Positions 1 to 11,500 of a stretch of DNA of 64,000 bases are shown here, in pieces. A program made the translations under genes and the position numbers. Origin of the DNA: Trichoplax adhaerens. Taxonomy: Eukaryota > Placozoa > Uniplacotomia > Trichoplacea > Trichoplacidae. The first letter of the stretch is position 1. Each line of letters opens with the position of its first letter. Below the pieces are notes generated by a model. It was not told the origin of the DNA, did no database searches, and saw nothing but the letters and a program-made list of their open reading frames with translations. The stretch spans positions 666,695-730,694 of the forward strand of contig NW_002060947.1 of NCBI RefSeq assembly GCF_000150275.1, in the 5' to 3' direction.

Positions 1-48
1 AGACCAATCTGTGATAGAAATGCATTCATCAGCTATATCAACAGATTA

Positions 49-362
49 TCATCCGATTTCTTGAAGAACATCACGATGGGAAAATGTATGGAATCGAGCC
101 CAATGAATAAGCAAATTACTCAATCTCTGCAAATGTCGAAGTTCTCCACTATATTAGTGTCTTAACCCTATTGAATACAACTCACCGTGGTCTTGGTAAT
201 CAAGTATACAGCTTCAGAGCTAGCCAAAGTAACGTCATGATCTAGCTTAATAATATTTCTAACACGAGTTTGAGGTAATTTAGTCAATCTTATGCTAGCA
301 TTGGCATTTTCGTTGAGCTGTTTTTCTTCATCGAGAACTTCTTCATTCCCCGCCATGAGCAT
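49..362 (-). CDS. POLE4: POLE4-like histone-fold protein (DNA polymerase epsilon subunit 4 family), short model
   Basis: POLE4/CHRAC-type subunits are small histone-fold proteins that pair with POLE3 in DNA polymerase epsilon. Exon 1 (186-362) encodes 59 residues: an acidic N-terminus, then LTKLPQTRVRNIIKLD and DVTLASSEAVYLI, which match helix 1, loop and helix 2 of the family. It ends at a good donor (GTGAGT) in phase 0. A plausible exon 2 (49-126) follows a TTTGCAG acceptor and contains TFSHRDVLQEIG, resembling the family's TLQRRDL helix, then stops at TGA immediately followed by TAA. The resulting 84 residues are shorter than the roughly 117 in vertebrates. The middle of helix 2 and the acidic tail are poorly represented, so exon 2 may be wrong and the true one may lie beyond position 1. 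The family call rests on exon 1. The gene is head-to-head with GATB, with 267 bp between the start codons. Confidence 0.6.
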
Positions 363-629
363 TTACTTCTGCGCAGTGATGCCCATGGAGCCACCTCCAT
401 TTCCAAGGAGCATCATCGTATACAGACATACGGATGTCGTGGCCAGTTCTGCTCCACTCCTCACTCTGTCTCACTTGCTCTTGCCCCACTTAAAATCTTC
501 ATCTCCGAAATTTTGCTTTTCCATAATTGATACACGATTTGACGATTCTTTTATAACTTCTCTACAATTTTATCGTTATAGAAGGTATAGAATTTGGAAT
601 GATTGCTTACCTACAGTGACTAATATCGC
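363..629. promoter_or_regulatory. Putative bidirectional promoter between POLE4-like gene and GATB
   Basis: The start codons of the two divergent genes are 267 bp apart (minus-strand ATG at 362, plus-strand ATG at 630), so their transcription starts must lie in or around this interval. I see no convincing TATA box or other named element. The plus-strand open frame across the interval overlaps the POLE4 exon antisense and has no recognisable domain. The promoter call is inferred from gene arrangement only. Confidence 0.45.
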
Positions 630-3600
630 ATGGATATGGTAAAATTGATTAGGCTCATCCGATATCGGACGATTTCACAACCTTGGAGAAGGCAAGACTT
701 CATCTAATATTTACTTGATGGTTAATAATTGTAATCTTGCACTAAGATCAGCCCTTACATGCTTACTAAATCATGATATAATGATTCAATCTCGATTAGG
801 TACTGTAGTGGTAGTGAAGGTTGGAATTGGGAAGCTAAAGTAGGCTTAGAAGTTCATGCCCAAATTAACACATCATGCAAATTATTTTCATCCTCTCCTG
901 TTCAATTTTATGCTCCTCCCAATACCTTGGTTTCATACGTTGATGCTGCACTTCCTGGAACTTTACCGGTATTAATGACAATTCTCATGTACTATAGCTA
1001 AAACGCATTAAATAGATGTAATTTTTGCTAAATTTTATCCAGCGATATGAACCACTAAATGCTATGGAAGTAGATATACGAGATAAACAACATTAGCTCA
1101 TATTTGTTATCTTTGCAAGATGAGCTCTTAACCGTCTGCATGTACTCAAGCTATATTTCGATGTCTAGGTGCTTAATAGAGAATGTGTCAAAGCTGGAGT
1201 AGCTACGGCTCTTGCTCTTTCCTTTAAAATTAATCGTAGATCTTATTTTGACCGGAAGCACTATTTCTATTGTGACCTACCGGTAAGTAAAGTATTAACC
1301 CAGTTCTTGAATTACCTTGTTGGGAAGCATCCCTTAATGGCGCACTGATTAGTAAAGTTATTATTGCCTAACACAATCAATGTAGCATGAAATAAGGTAG
1401 CATAAAACTAGATTCATCAGTATATTTGTTGTATAGTATATGATGTTGGGTTTTCTTGTTACTGAAATAAATTAAATTGCAAAAACTTGGTGTGAAGTAG
1501 AGAAGCGTTGCCATTCTGGTCTACTATTATCTTACTCGTACACTAGCTAAATTGATGACTACCTGACCAGCTGAAAACTGTTCTATATACTCAATACATA
1601 TAAAAAGAAAAGAACGTAATTAAAAATTGATTATTTTATCCGATGATATAATGCAGTACAGTGCATGGCTACTATATCGATGGCATACCAAGTAATACCC
1701 ACAGATTCTATATTTTTCATAATTATGTACGCGTATGTTCCATTACAACTAGCCAGCCTATGATATCTAAAATATTTCCGTTCTATAAAATAATTTATGT
1801 ATAAAAGGCCGGCTACCAAATCACTCAGCAACGGGTTCCATTAGGAGTAGATGGTGGATTAACTTCTTATGTCGTAAGTCCAAGAAAGGTCAATCATTTA
1901 ATTGATGGCACTTTTATGCCTCGTAAGACTTTATCGGTTCGATTAAAGCAAATTCATCTGGAACAAGATAGTGGTCGTAGTATTTATGATGGTTACGGCC
2001 GTCAGACTCTAGTTGATCTAAATAGAGCAGGTCAGTCCGTATGACATCAAGAAATAGCGTGATGGTGAGTGCAGTATTATAATTGCTCTTCTATCATTTA
2101 TCAGGTATTGGCTTAATGGAAATTGTAACAGAATGCGACTTCGGATGTGGTCAGGAAGCTGTTGGCTTTGTCAAAGAGTTACTTGCAGTTTTACGTAGTA
2201 TAAATACTTGTACTGGCAATTTTGATGGTATGTTAGATTTTATAATACAATTCACAATACGGTAGATATTTTGCTAAACTCTTATAGCCGACGCATCGAT
2301 TCATTGCTACTAGAGGGAGCTATTCGTGTCGATGCAAATGTTTCTATAAATCGATCAGGTGATCCATTTGGTACTCGGACAGAAATTAAAAATATTTCTG
2401 GTTTAAGACTGTTAGGAAAAGCTATAGGTAAAAACACTTGATACTCTGGTTTGATATAAATTTTCGCAGTTTACTTATGTCATTAATTATAATTACTTTA
2501 GATAATGAAATAGAACGTCAGATTAATCATGTAGAATCTGGTGGTAAGATCGTCCACGAAACAAGAGGCTACGATGAAAAATTAGGGTGAAGACAAGCTT
2601 CTTAATTATTGAGGGATAGATAGCATAAATGGAAGGCTACAAGATTTTATAAATTATCATAATGTAGTAACTGGTGCTAGTTAAAATTACAATTAACGCC
2701 ATACGAAATTTGATTGTGATTATTGATTAGGTTAACACTACGCATGAGAGATAAAGAAGGTCACAAAGATTACAGGTCAGTACTGTACGTTAATTGACCA
2801 TGCAATGTACCGTGATAGTGATATAATAAATGTGGATATAAATTTAATCATAGGTATATTCCTGAACCTGATTTACCCCCATTGGTCCTCTTGCATCAGG
2901 AAGATTGTACTGAGTTACCCGATGATGACCCTTGGAAGCCTGTTAATATACATACCGTTTTAAAGTCAATGCCTATATTACCTGCAGAAATTCGCGCTAA
3001 TTTGATGGATTCATATGGTATTATATACGGCATAAGATGTTAATTAATATTCATGAAACCGAACTAATTATACCATTTGGTTATTATTTTTAATCAATAG
3101 GAATATCATTGGAAGAGGCATTTATATTACATGTAACAAAAATTCCCACATTGTATCTGCTATATATTTATAAGAGAAAATTGTGATGTTTAATTGTTGA
3201 AATTATTGCAATTTGATCATAACTATTAGGCGGAAGATGGCATAGAATATTTCGAGACTGTCATGTCAAATTGTAAATATGGAAATATAGCAGCTATTTG
3301 GGCTACAACTGAATTATTAGGAGTATTACGAAGGAAAGCGTTTAACTATAAATCAAGGTATGAATTTTTTTCTTTAATTATTAGCGAGCCTCATACTAAT
3401 ACTATATTTCAACAACTGTTCATAGTCCTATATCCGGAATTGAATTTGGTAAAGTTATAGATATGCTTGGTAATAACACAATATCTACTGCAACTGCAAA
3501 GAAAGTACGTTTGCTAAATTAATGTCTCTAATATTCGAGCCTGCGAACTAAATATCGCATGAAAATTTCTTACTTTTATTTTGTAATTCGTAGTTCAGGT

Positions 3601-4086
3601 TAAATCGCGAATTTAAGTTAGCAATTTTATACCGTTAATGATTATTCTTTAGGTTATTAGGAAGGTAATCTTAGATGAACAGCATGCATCACCGGCGGAG
3701 GTTCGTTTCCAATACTGTCTTTCATTATCTACAGGAGTACAGTAGGATAAAGCTAATGCTTAAAAATTTATTTAACGAATTATGGTCTTATTAGATTATT
3801 TATCGCGAGAATTTAACACAAATAAATGATGTTGAAGAACTTTCAAGATTGTGCGATGAAGTTCTGAGTACTTCCTCCGCTAAAGTATGTATTGTTTTGT
3901 GACTTTGGGAACGGCCAGATACCTAATATTACACTTATGTTGTGTACTTTGTAGGCTCTTCTCGCCAATAAAACTAAGAAAAGCCCTATCGGACAGTTAA
4001 TTGGACAAATACTAAATCAAACTAAGGGACGTGCTAATCCTGTACTTTTAAATAAAATCATGACGGAAAAAGTAGCCAATCGATAG
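630..4086 (+). CDS. GATB: Glutamyl-tRNA(Gln) amidotransferase subunit B, mitochondrial (15 exons)
   Basis: Subunit B of the GatCAB amidotransferase, which converts mischarged Glu-tRNA(Gln) to Gln-tRNA(Gln) in mitochondria. My exon model is 630-691, 800-968, 1169-1282, 1808-2030, 2105-2227, 2314-2427, 2502-2586, 2731-2775, 2854-3017, 3101-3132, 3230-3357, 3426-3504, 3653-3700, 3795-3884 and 3955-4086. It totals 1608 nt (535 codons plus TAG), all phases agree, and the length fits animal GATB. Family motifs are in order: [27 protein letters not shown] joined to [45 protein letters not shown] with RTEIKN, and [23 protein letters not shown]-terminal YqeY-like helical region ends with [17 protein letters not shown]. 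The N-terminus ([17 protein letters not shown]) is basic and amphipathic, like a mitochondrial presequence. An in-frame TAA at 621 sets the start. Intron 1 appears to use a GC donor (692-693); the other 13 introns are GT-AG. Confidence 0.95.
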
Positions 4087-4748
4087 TCTATCATAATGAA
4101 ATTAACTTGTAATCTAAAACAGAATTATGATATTCACTATTAGTTAAAAGTTTCAGGCTGATAATATTAATATACTCGGTAACCTTTACCGTCAAAAATG
4201 ATGACAAATTATTAACAATTTCATTGTTTCATTCGAATTTCGCAGAAAATTGTATTGAACACAACTAGTAATTTACAGTCAGTCGCTTTCTTTTCACAAT
4301 CTCGACAAGCGAGTAGCCTTTTTGCTAGTAAAGTGAGAAAAAGATATTTAAGTACTAGAAATTTTTCATCCACCTCATAATATATACATTTTTCTTTCTT
4401 GCTTGTTACGAAATGCAAATAGTCCAACGATGTCAAATAGCTAAGTACAGGAATAATATTTACAATATCGTTGCATTTGAAAAATTTGTGCGGTTGCGGA
4501 ACTTATAAATAAATTTACTTTTCATCGTAAAATCAGTTATTGCTATTGCAATGTATTGTCAAACAGCTATGAAACATAAAACTGTCTCCAGCTTGCGGGC
4601 TTATATGTAAATGCCATAACTTACGTAAAAGTAGACTGCTGTTTACATAAAATACATAATCTAAATTGATTTTAAGGCTAAAGTTTCAATAAATGAATTT
4701 TTTGGTAATATAAGGATCTTAAAAGCCTACTGCACAAATTAAAATCAG
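4087..4748. other. Convergent 3' intergenic interval between GATB and C2CD3
   Basis: This AT-rich interval of about 660 bp separates the stop codon of GATB (plus) from that of C2CD3 (minus). It should hold both 3' untranslated regions. An AATAAA hexamer near 4506 on the plus strand could serve GATB. I see no coding exon. The short minus-strand frame at 4221-4436 has no domain and looks like chance. Confidence 0.5.
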
Positions 4749-7700
4749 TTATTTACTATCAGTATGGCGAGAGGCAAAAATTTTAGCAATACGCTTCGTT
4801 TCCCTAGCAGATAAGTTAAAGCGCACATCGTTGTGCTCCATGACACGTTTGACCAATGGAGTCGATTGAGACATTTCCGATACATCTGAATTCGATTTTT
4901 CCTCTTCTAGCTTCTGCCGAATAATTGCTCTTTTATGCTCAGCCATTTTATGTCGCATTTCTGAATCTTGATCTAATTTCTCTTGGAGTACATGGAGAGA
5001 CTGCTGAAAGACTGCAGGTGACATGAAAAAACTAAGTTCTTGTTTCGTTGCAGCATAGTCAAGACCAGCTTGATTCTCTTTATTATCCTTCCGACTACCT
5101 GATTTGGTGCTTTCTCTAGCTGTATCTGAACGCCTCCTTTCAATTACAGTTACGCCACGATCATTCGACTCGTATTCCATAGTGGATGATATTTTGGTAT
5201 TACTGGTTTCAATCGAGTAACTCCGATTAACGAGTGCATTATCTTTTTCTTGATTACTTTCGGTGCGTCTTACTGACGTATCGAAGAAACTTGCGTTCTG
5301 TCTCAGTTCGCGAAGACTTGAAATTGATTCTATCACTTTGTCATTACCTTCTATACCAGCGCAATCTACGGTAGTATTCGTACCCTCAGCCCTACTTATG
5401 ACTTTGGGAATATTTGCGTTATATCGGAGATCAAATACGTTGGTATTATCGTAAATGTCTGGATTACTTTCATTCCAAATTTCAGTTTCTACATTTGTTT
5501 CATTTTCGCTAGGGGGCACAGACACGTTACGAAGATTTTCTTCAGAATTTCGGTCACATTTTGTATTACTATCATTCTTCGAACTTTGATCATTGTTAAG
5601 TCTATCATATATACTTTTTTGATCTGCTTTAGTTAATTCTCCTTCGGAACTGTAAGCATCAGGTTCAAGATTATATTTCAATACCTCAGATACATCAGTT
5701 AAATTTATATCTTTATCAGTTACGGAAGAGACAAGTGCATTACTTTGGCTTTCTGTAGCTGATGCTACGGCTACACTGCGACCATTATTATCAATTGTAT
5801 CTTCGACTAAAGAGCTACTTTTGTTAGATTCTGCGAGAAAGTCATCAGCGTGTTTACTTTGCTCTATAAAAACCGGAAGCCCATGCTGATCGAAAGAACT
5901 TTCCTCAATAACTGAAATAATTTTATTATGTTCTGATACTATATCATGTTGATGTTCATGAATGCCATCAGTTGAAATCGATTCAGTTTGGCAAGAATTT
6001 ACCTCAAAATTCTCGTGAAGTGGGTTTACACCACCTTTCAAATCAGAATTAGAGCCAGAAGACCTTCGGTTCGTTGATATCCCATCAGTAATATAATTAG
6101 GTACAATTGCAGTCAAGTCCAAGTCAGTAACACTACAGTCACTTATTTCTTCATTTAAATAGTCATCTCCATCCTGACTTCTACAGTCATCCGTTATTTC
6201 TTCAATGAGTAATTTCCGATTACCAAGATCAACCTTCGCGCTGGTAAATTGATCGTTTGCAGGGCTTACGGAATCCTTGTTATTTAGAATAAATTGTTTT
6301 GCATCGTTATCGATAGGCCGCCCAACATTTTGATTTCTTGGCTTCTCATTTCGAACTGACGCAATACCATTTAACTTACTATCAATTGTAGAGTTATCGC
6401 TAGAGCCAAAATCATAATAATACGGACCAAGACTTTCTTTACTACTATATTTCTTAGAGGTTCTTCTACCGTCGCTAGAATGAAGACTTTCAGTAGTTCT
6501 CCTTTCCTGTTCGTCTTCCGCTATAGCAACTGTTTGTTGGTCCTGACGAAAATTTATTGTTTCAACGTTTCCTCTGGTATTGACTTGGCCATTATCACTG
6601 TTTGAAATAAGTGCAGGCATACTATCTGTATTATCTGGATCTGAATTTGGGGGGTAACTAGATTTATCGGAAGTTGAGTCAATCTGCTGTCTATGACCTA
6701 CTTTAAATAAGTTGTTAAGGGTATTGCGCACTTCATTGTTATTGATATAATGATGAATATTCTCAATTGTAGCAGAGTTTCGAATTTGATCTCCACGCAA
6801 TAATTTGTTAATTGTCGTTTCTAGATCACCCATAGTTTTTTTGACATAGTCCCACGATTGTATACTTGTCGTTGTAACGGTACTGCTAGTACTGTAAGTC
6901 TCGGACACAAGGTAATTATCTACAGTCATAGATGATGCTATTTTACCATCATCGTAATACTTTTTGCTACCATCAAAAAATCTACGACTAAGCTGCTTCA
7001 TTGCTTCGCGCGGTAAGGCCGATAAATTAGGATTTACGTCGACTTTTATTTGACCAACAGATTGCTGTCGGACATTTAATATGTGATACCAACCATTAAT
7101 CCTTAGGAATCCAAAGCGCAGTCCAGATAAGTCAATATTTGCTGTTCCAATCTTAGAGCCAATTTGCCTTTTTTTACCTTTCATTACTACATCACACGCG
7201 TATATATCAATATTTAGTGTATGATTTATAATCTCATTAAGATCACACGATATTTTGTGAACAGAATTCCAATTAACCGCTTGACTGACTGGAATAACTG
7301 AAGACTTAAGGAGATTCGTACTACCAGGCACAGTAAAAGATACGTAGATCGACTGATCTGGTGATTGCAAATTCAGATGAACCGCTTCTTCTATCGTTAC
7401 TTCTAAGTCATAGTCAAATTTACCATTTATTACTGGATTGCTGTCGTCCGATATTGATGAGATAGAAACAGTTTCATCTGCGTTGGTAATTATATCAGTT
7501 TCTGAATGAAGAGGTCGATCTATTTCGTTGTCCGATTCTAGTAATTTTAAAGGATTAGACTTATGCTCAGTGTGACTTATAACAACATTTCCTCGAATAA
7601 AAGAACCACACATATCGGATGTATCTGGTTTCAAAAGCCACCAATGGACATGGCTAGAGTGTAGAGAGTTATCGTCATCCAGTGGGTAATCAAGATAACT

Positions 7701-8558
7701 TGATCCTAACCATTGACTCTTTGTGCCAGTATCAACCCATAACTGAACTTCTAATACTTCTTCCATTAAATACCATTTCAGTGACGGCGATAACTGACAC
7801 CGAAATTTTCTTTCATTTTCAAATTCAAAAATCATAAATGGTGTACCATTTCTGTCAACATGTTGGCGCCAAGACAATGCCGGCGTAGTTACTGCTGGTT
7901 CTTTATAAAATTTATATCTAGCATAGCACCGAAATTTTGAGCTATTGTGCTTAAATTTTATCAATGAAATGGGTATCCAAGCATTCATAATATTAACAGT
8001 AATAAATCTAAACTTGCTTCCTTTTCCATTATCCATGACAGAAGAAATAGACGTAAAATCAACTTCAGTAAATCGTGTTGGATACCAACCCATCCCTTTG
8101 GCTGTCATTATTACTTTATCATGATAACTTACATCGATAAATGTGGCTTTTACCTCCAGTCCTCCCAATACAGATCTCTGGCTGCTATCAGCAAATTGTT
8201 TAGCAGTTAGATCTTGTTTTGCATCTGCTGCATCAATTTCACTTCTACTAGCCCAAACTGGAAACCAACCCGTAATTCCTTTCGACGTTGATATTAATTT
8301 AATGAGAGGCACTGCAACATAGCCCAAACGAATATCATCTAAGGTTTCATCTTTTAATTTATCAGGCAAGATGACTTCATAAGCCGATTTCGGTCGTCTA
8401 TGCCATAATTCAATCAAAATTTCAGAAGTCTCTAATAATTCAGCTAAACTGATATTTCTGCCTTCATTGAAGTGATAGGCTACGGGTAACGTAAAATCCA
8501 CCTGACATGAAAAATTGGGGGCGAAACTATTAGCAACTGTTCTTGTCCGCCTTTTTTT
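4749..8558 (-). other. C2CD3: Giant 3'-terminal exon of C2CD3
   Basis: A single uninterrupted exon of 3.8 kb. It opens after a TTTCTTTAG acceptor with KKRRTRTVANSFAPNFSCQ and joins in phase 0 to the preceding exon, which ends SFLDEK at 8636. It encodes the second half of one C2 domain (LAELLETSEILIELWH, GITGWFPV), a further C2 domain (WIPISLIKFKHN to QWLGSSYLDYPL) and the last C2 domain (DYDLEVTIEEAVHLNL to INGWYHI and GQIKVDVNPN). The long low-complexity acidic C-terminal region follows. The upstream part of the same gene is split into roughly twenty short exons. Confidence 0.85.
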
Positions 8559-11500
8559 CTAAAGAAACAATACAGCGAATACAACAATTAGCTTATTACA
8601 AACATTAATATATTGAGCGGGATACAGAAAATAACCTTTTCATCAAGAAACGATAACGATATTGTTGCATAGCTGCTAACACCAAGGGTGACAACATTCT
8701 TTATATCTGGATGTTGTTCAGAGATATATCTCGCAGCAGCCTGTGTATTTATAACCATGGGTAAATTTGCTTGACTATTCCGCAATTTAGAATTGTTATT
8801 TATAGCTGTTAATACTGATTCAAAAATAAGTACCTTTAGGCCTGTAGCTCTTCCTAACTCCAAAGATATCGCGACAAGTGAAGAATTGTTGAGATCTGGT
8901 GTGATATTCTTCTACAATAACGATAAAAAATTTCGTAAACACGATCGCAGTGTGTTCGTAAAATAAGTCATTAGCAACTCAGTACATAAAGAATACCTCT
9001 TTAACGATCACAACTAATATTTTTATTAAGCATCAGTATCTAAGACTTAATGCCGCTATCAGGATATAAACTAATCCTGCCACCTGTATCTTACCTTAAC
9101 TGGTTTGCATATATATCTCATACTTATGTCAACATAGCCTGCAGTGCTTTGCTAAAAAAATTATATTATGACGTCAAGCTACGCGCAGTACGAAGTTGCG
9201 TAATTTCAATACATTATTAGTTATTAGCACTTCAGCTTACTTCAGCATCAATATCTGGTTGTAAAGGCAAAGAGAGCTTTAATATTTCTCCATCATTATA
9301 CTGACGTCCCATAATGGCCATAGCATTTACCTTAGCTAAAGGTAGTTTTGCCTTTATTTTGAGAAGGAATTATTACATAAGATGGCTTGAATTCGTAACA
9401 ATATAGCTAAGAATGTAAAATATTTCACAGCTAATGATGATTGCTGTACGTACCTTTGCAACAAGCTGGTCACGAACATTAGGATAATAAAATCTCCTCC
9501 ATAATTCGAAAGCAACTGTAGCACCATCATCTTTATAGGGTGAACCAAAAGCCTTCATCAGTTGCTTTTGAAGAGGTATACTCTCTGGTAGCATATAATT
9601 ATGTTTAACAAGATGTTGAAAGGATGCATTGGGCACATATAAAGTAGTTGGGGAACGATGCGTTGTAAGTGTTAATGGTCCTATCGAAAATAATAGTAGT
9701 GTACATCAATTGCTAAGTAGGCACATCACTATAAGGTGTATATCGTATATGACTATCGTTTAATACCATATGAACCGAGTTGGACGTCTTGATTAGGAAA
9801 ATGGTATTGAATGAAGCAATCTGTTTCTCCCCATAGGGTGTCATTCATGACAGAACCGTGAATTCTTTCAATAATGACTTCGAATTCGTGATTTAAGTAA
9901 TCTACAAAGAATAAATGCAAATTGATATAGCACATAATTTCGGAACAGTTTAGTGAATTAAATTTATATAATTAGTACAGGTTTATTCGCAGACAGCTAA
10001 TAAAAACTAGACAGCAGTTCAACTTAATTAGACCTTCATCGCTCCCAATCATTTGTTGAACATTTTTAGGATCAGTTATAAATGAACCCATATTGATACT
10101 AAATAGATAAAGATATACATTTAGTAACACTACACGTTTGATATATGAACGAAACAATACTGTTGCGAAAAATGCCAAAATTACTCAATAAAGTCATAAA
10201 TATATTACGTACTTATTACTGATGGTAGAACGAATAGTTGGAATATCGCGTCTACGAGATGGATGTTGGTTCTGATGACGGCCAACTTGCAGAGATTCAA
10301 TCTGTACAAAATCGAAACTTTAACTACAGTTATACACAGTTTACACAATATAAGGGACAAAACCCTTTCATGAATGATTTATTGGGAAAATTAAAGTAAT
10401 TCCTTTCTAATGAATGCAAGAAGATTGACCAGCAACTACAAAGCTAACTGCTGCACAGTAAATAATAAAAAAAAACATTTTTAAACCTGAGCTGCGGTCC
10501 CGAAAGCGACCAAGACCATGATGCAACCACATTGTTTGCCGGTAAAGGGACTAACTACCATAGAATCTTCATTACATACTATGATTGGATGCTATCAAAG
10601 TAATCAATACCGGAAATAGTGTTACGATTGCATCTGAGTTTTATAAGATTTAATACTTTCAAAATACCTTCGATTTCAGTAAAATGTTTGTTGTTTTCGG
10701 ATCAATTATTGACTGTCGAATGCAATCCAAGGGAATTTTGACTATGCCAAGCAACTATAAATTTGTCATGCGAAAAATGTATACATTACTTTCGAAAAAC
10801 AGTGCTATAATAACTGTTGTAAGACCACTATAAGGCATACATTATCTTCCTGTCTACCACGCTCTTTCTCCCAAACTTCCACAAACAAAAAATTATCTTG
10901 AAAGGTCTCTACTGAAGTTCTAGTAATTGTAAACGGGAATACCTATATATTAATAAAGGAGAAAAGCAAACATTAATCAATTAGTTCATTTAAATACCCT
11001 AGACTATCGTAAATAAAAATATTTAAATACAACAGACATGTTGCAGGTCGTAACGTGGTGTTAAAGTCGACCAAAGGATATTTGATTCAGCACAGCTTTC
11101 AGCAGATAATACTGAATTAATCTTTACGTAAGTCGACGGCTTTTCCGCTCTGCTAGTCTTGTTGATATCATTAGCATCAGCTGACAAATACGGTAACGTA
11201 ATTTTGCCGTGTCGAACATTAACGTACATTTGCAAAGTCAACGTCTAACCATAAAATAATATCAACAGTTACATGACAGATTAGATTTCCTAGAGTTAAA
11301 TCACCTTATAAGAGTGAATAAATTATAAGTTACAAATAGATGTTTCTAAGACAGCAAAGTAAAATTGATCATTAGCAACTCAATCGCTAACCTCATTGCC
11401 TTGAAAAGGGGTCCCTATAAATTTAAAATAAAGTTAATCCTAATAGATTATTTAAGCTAGTATGTAACAAGGTTTCCTATTAAGCCAATATACTTACTAA

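Noticed and set aside
292-642. 116-codon plus-strand open frame before GATB
   Set aside because: It runs antisense to the POLE4-like exon and through the promoter interval, has no recognisable domain and is not in frame with GATB, whose own frame has a TAA at 621 just before its start.
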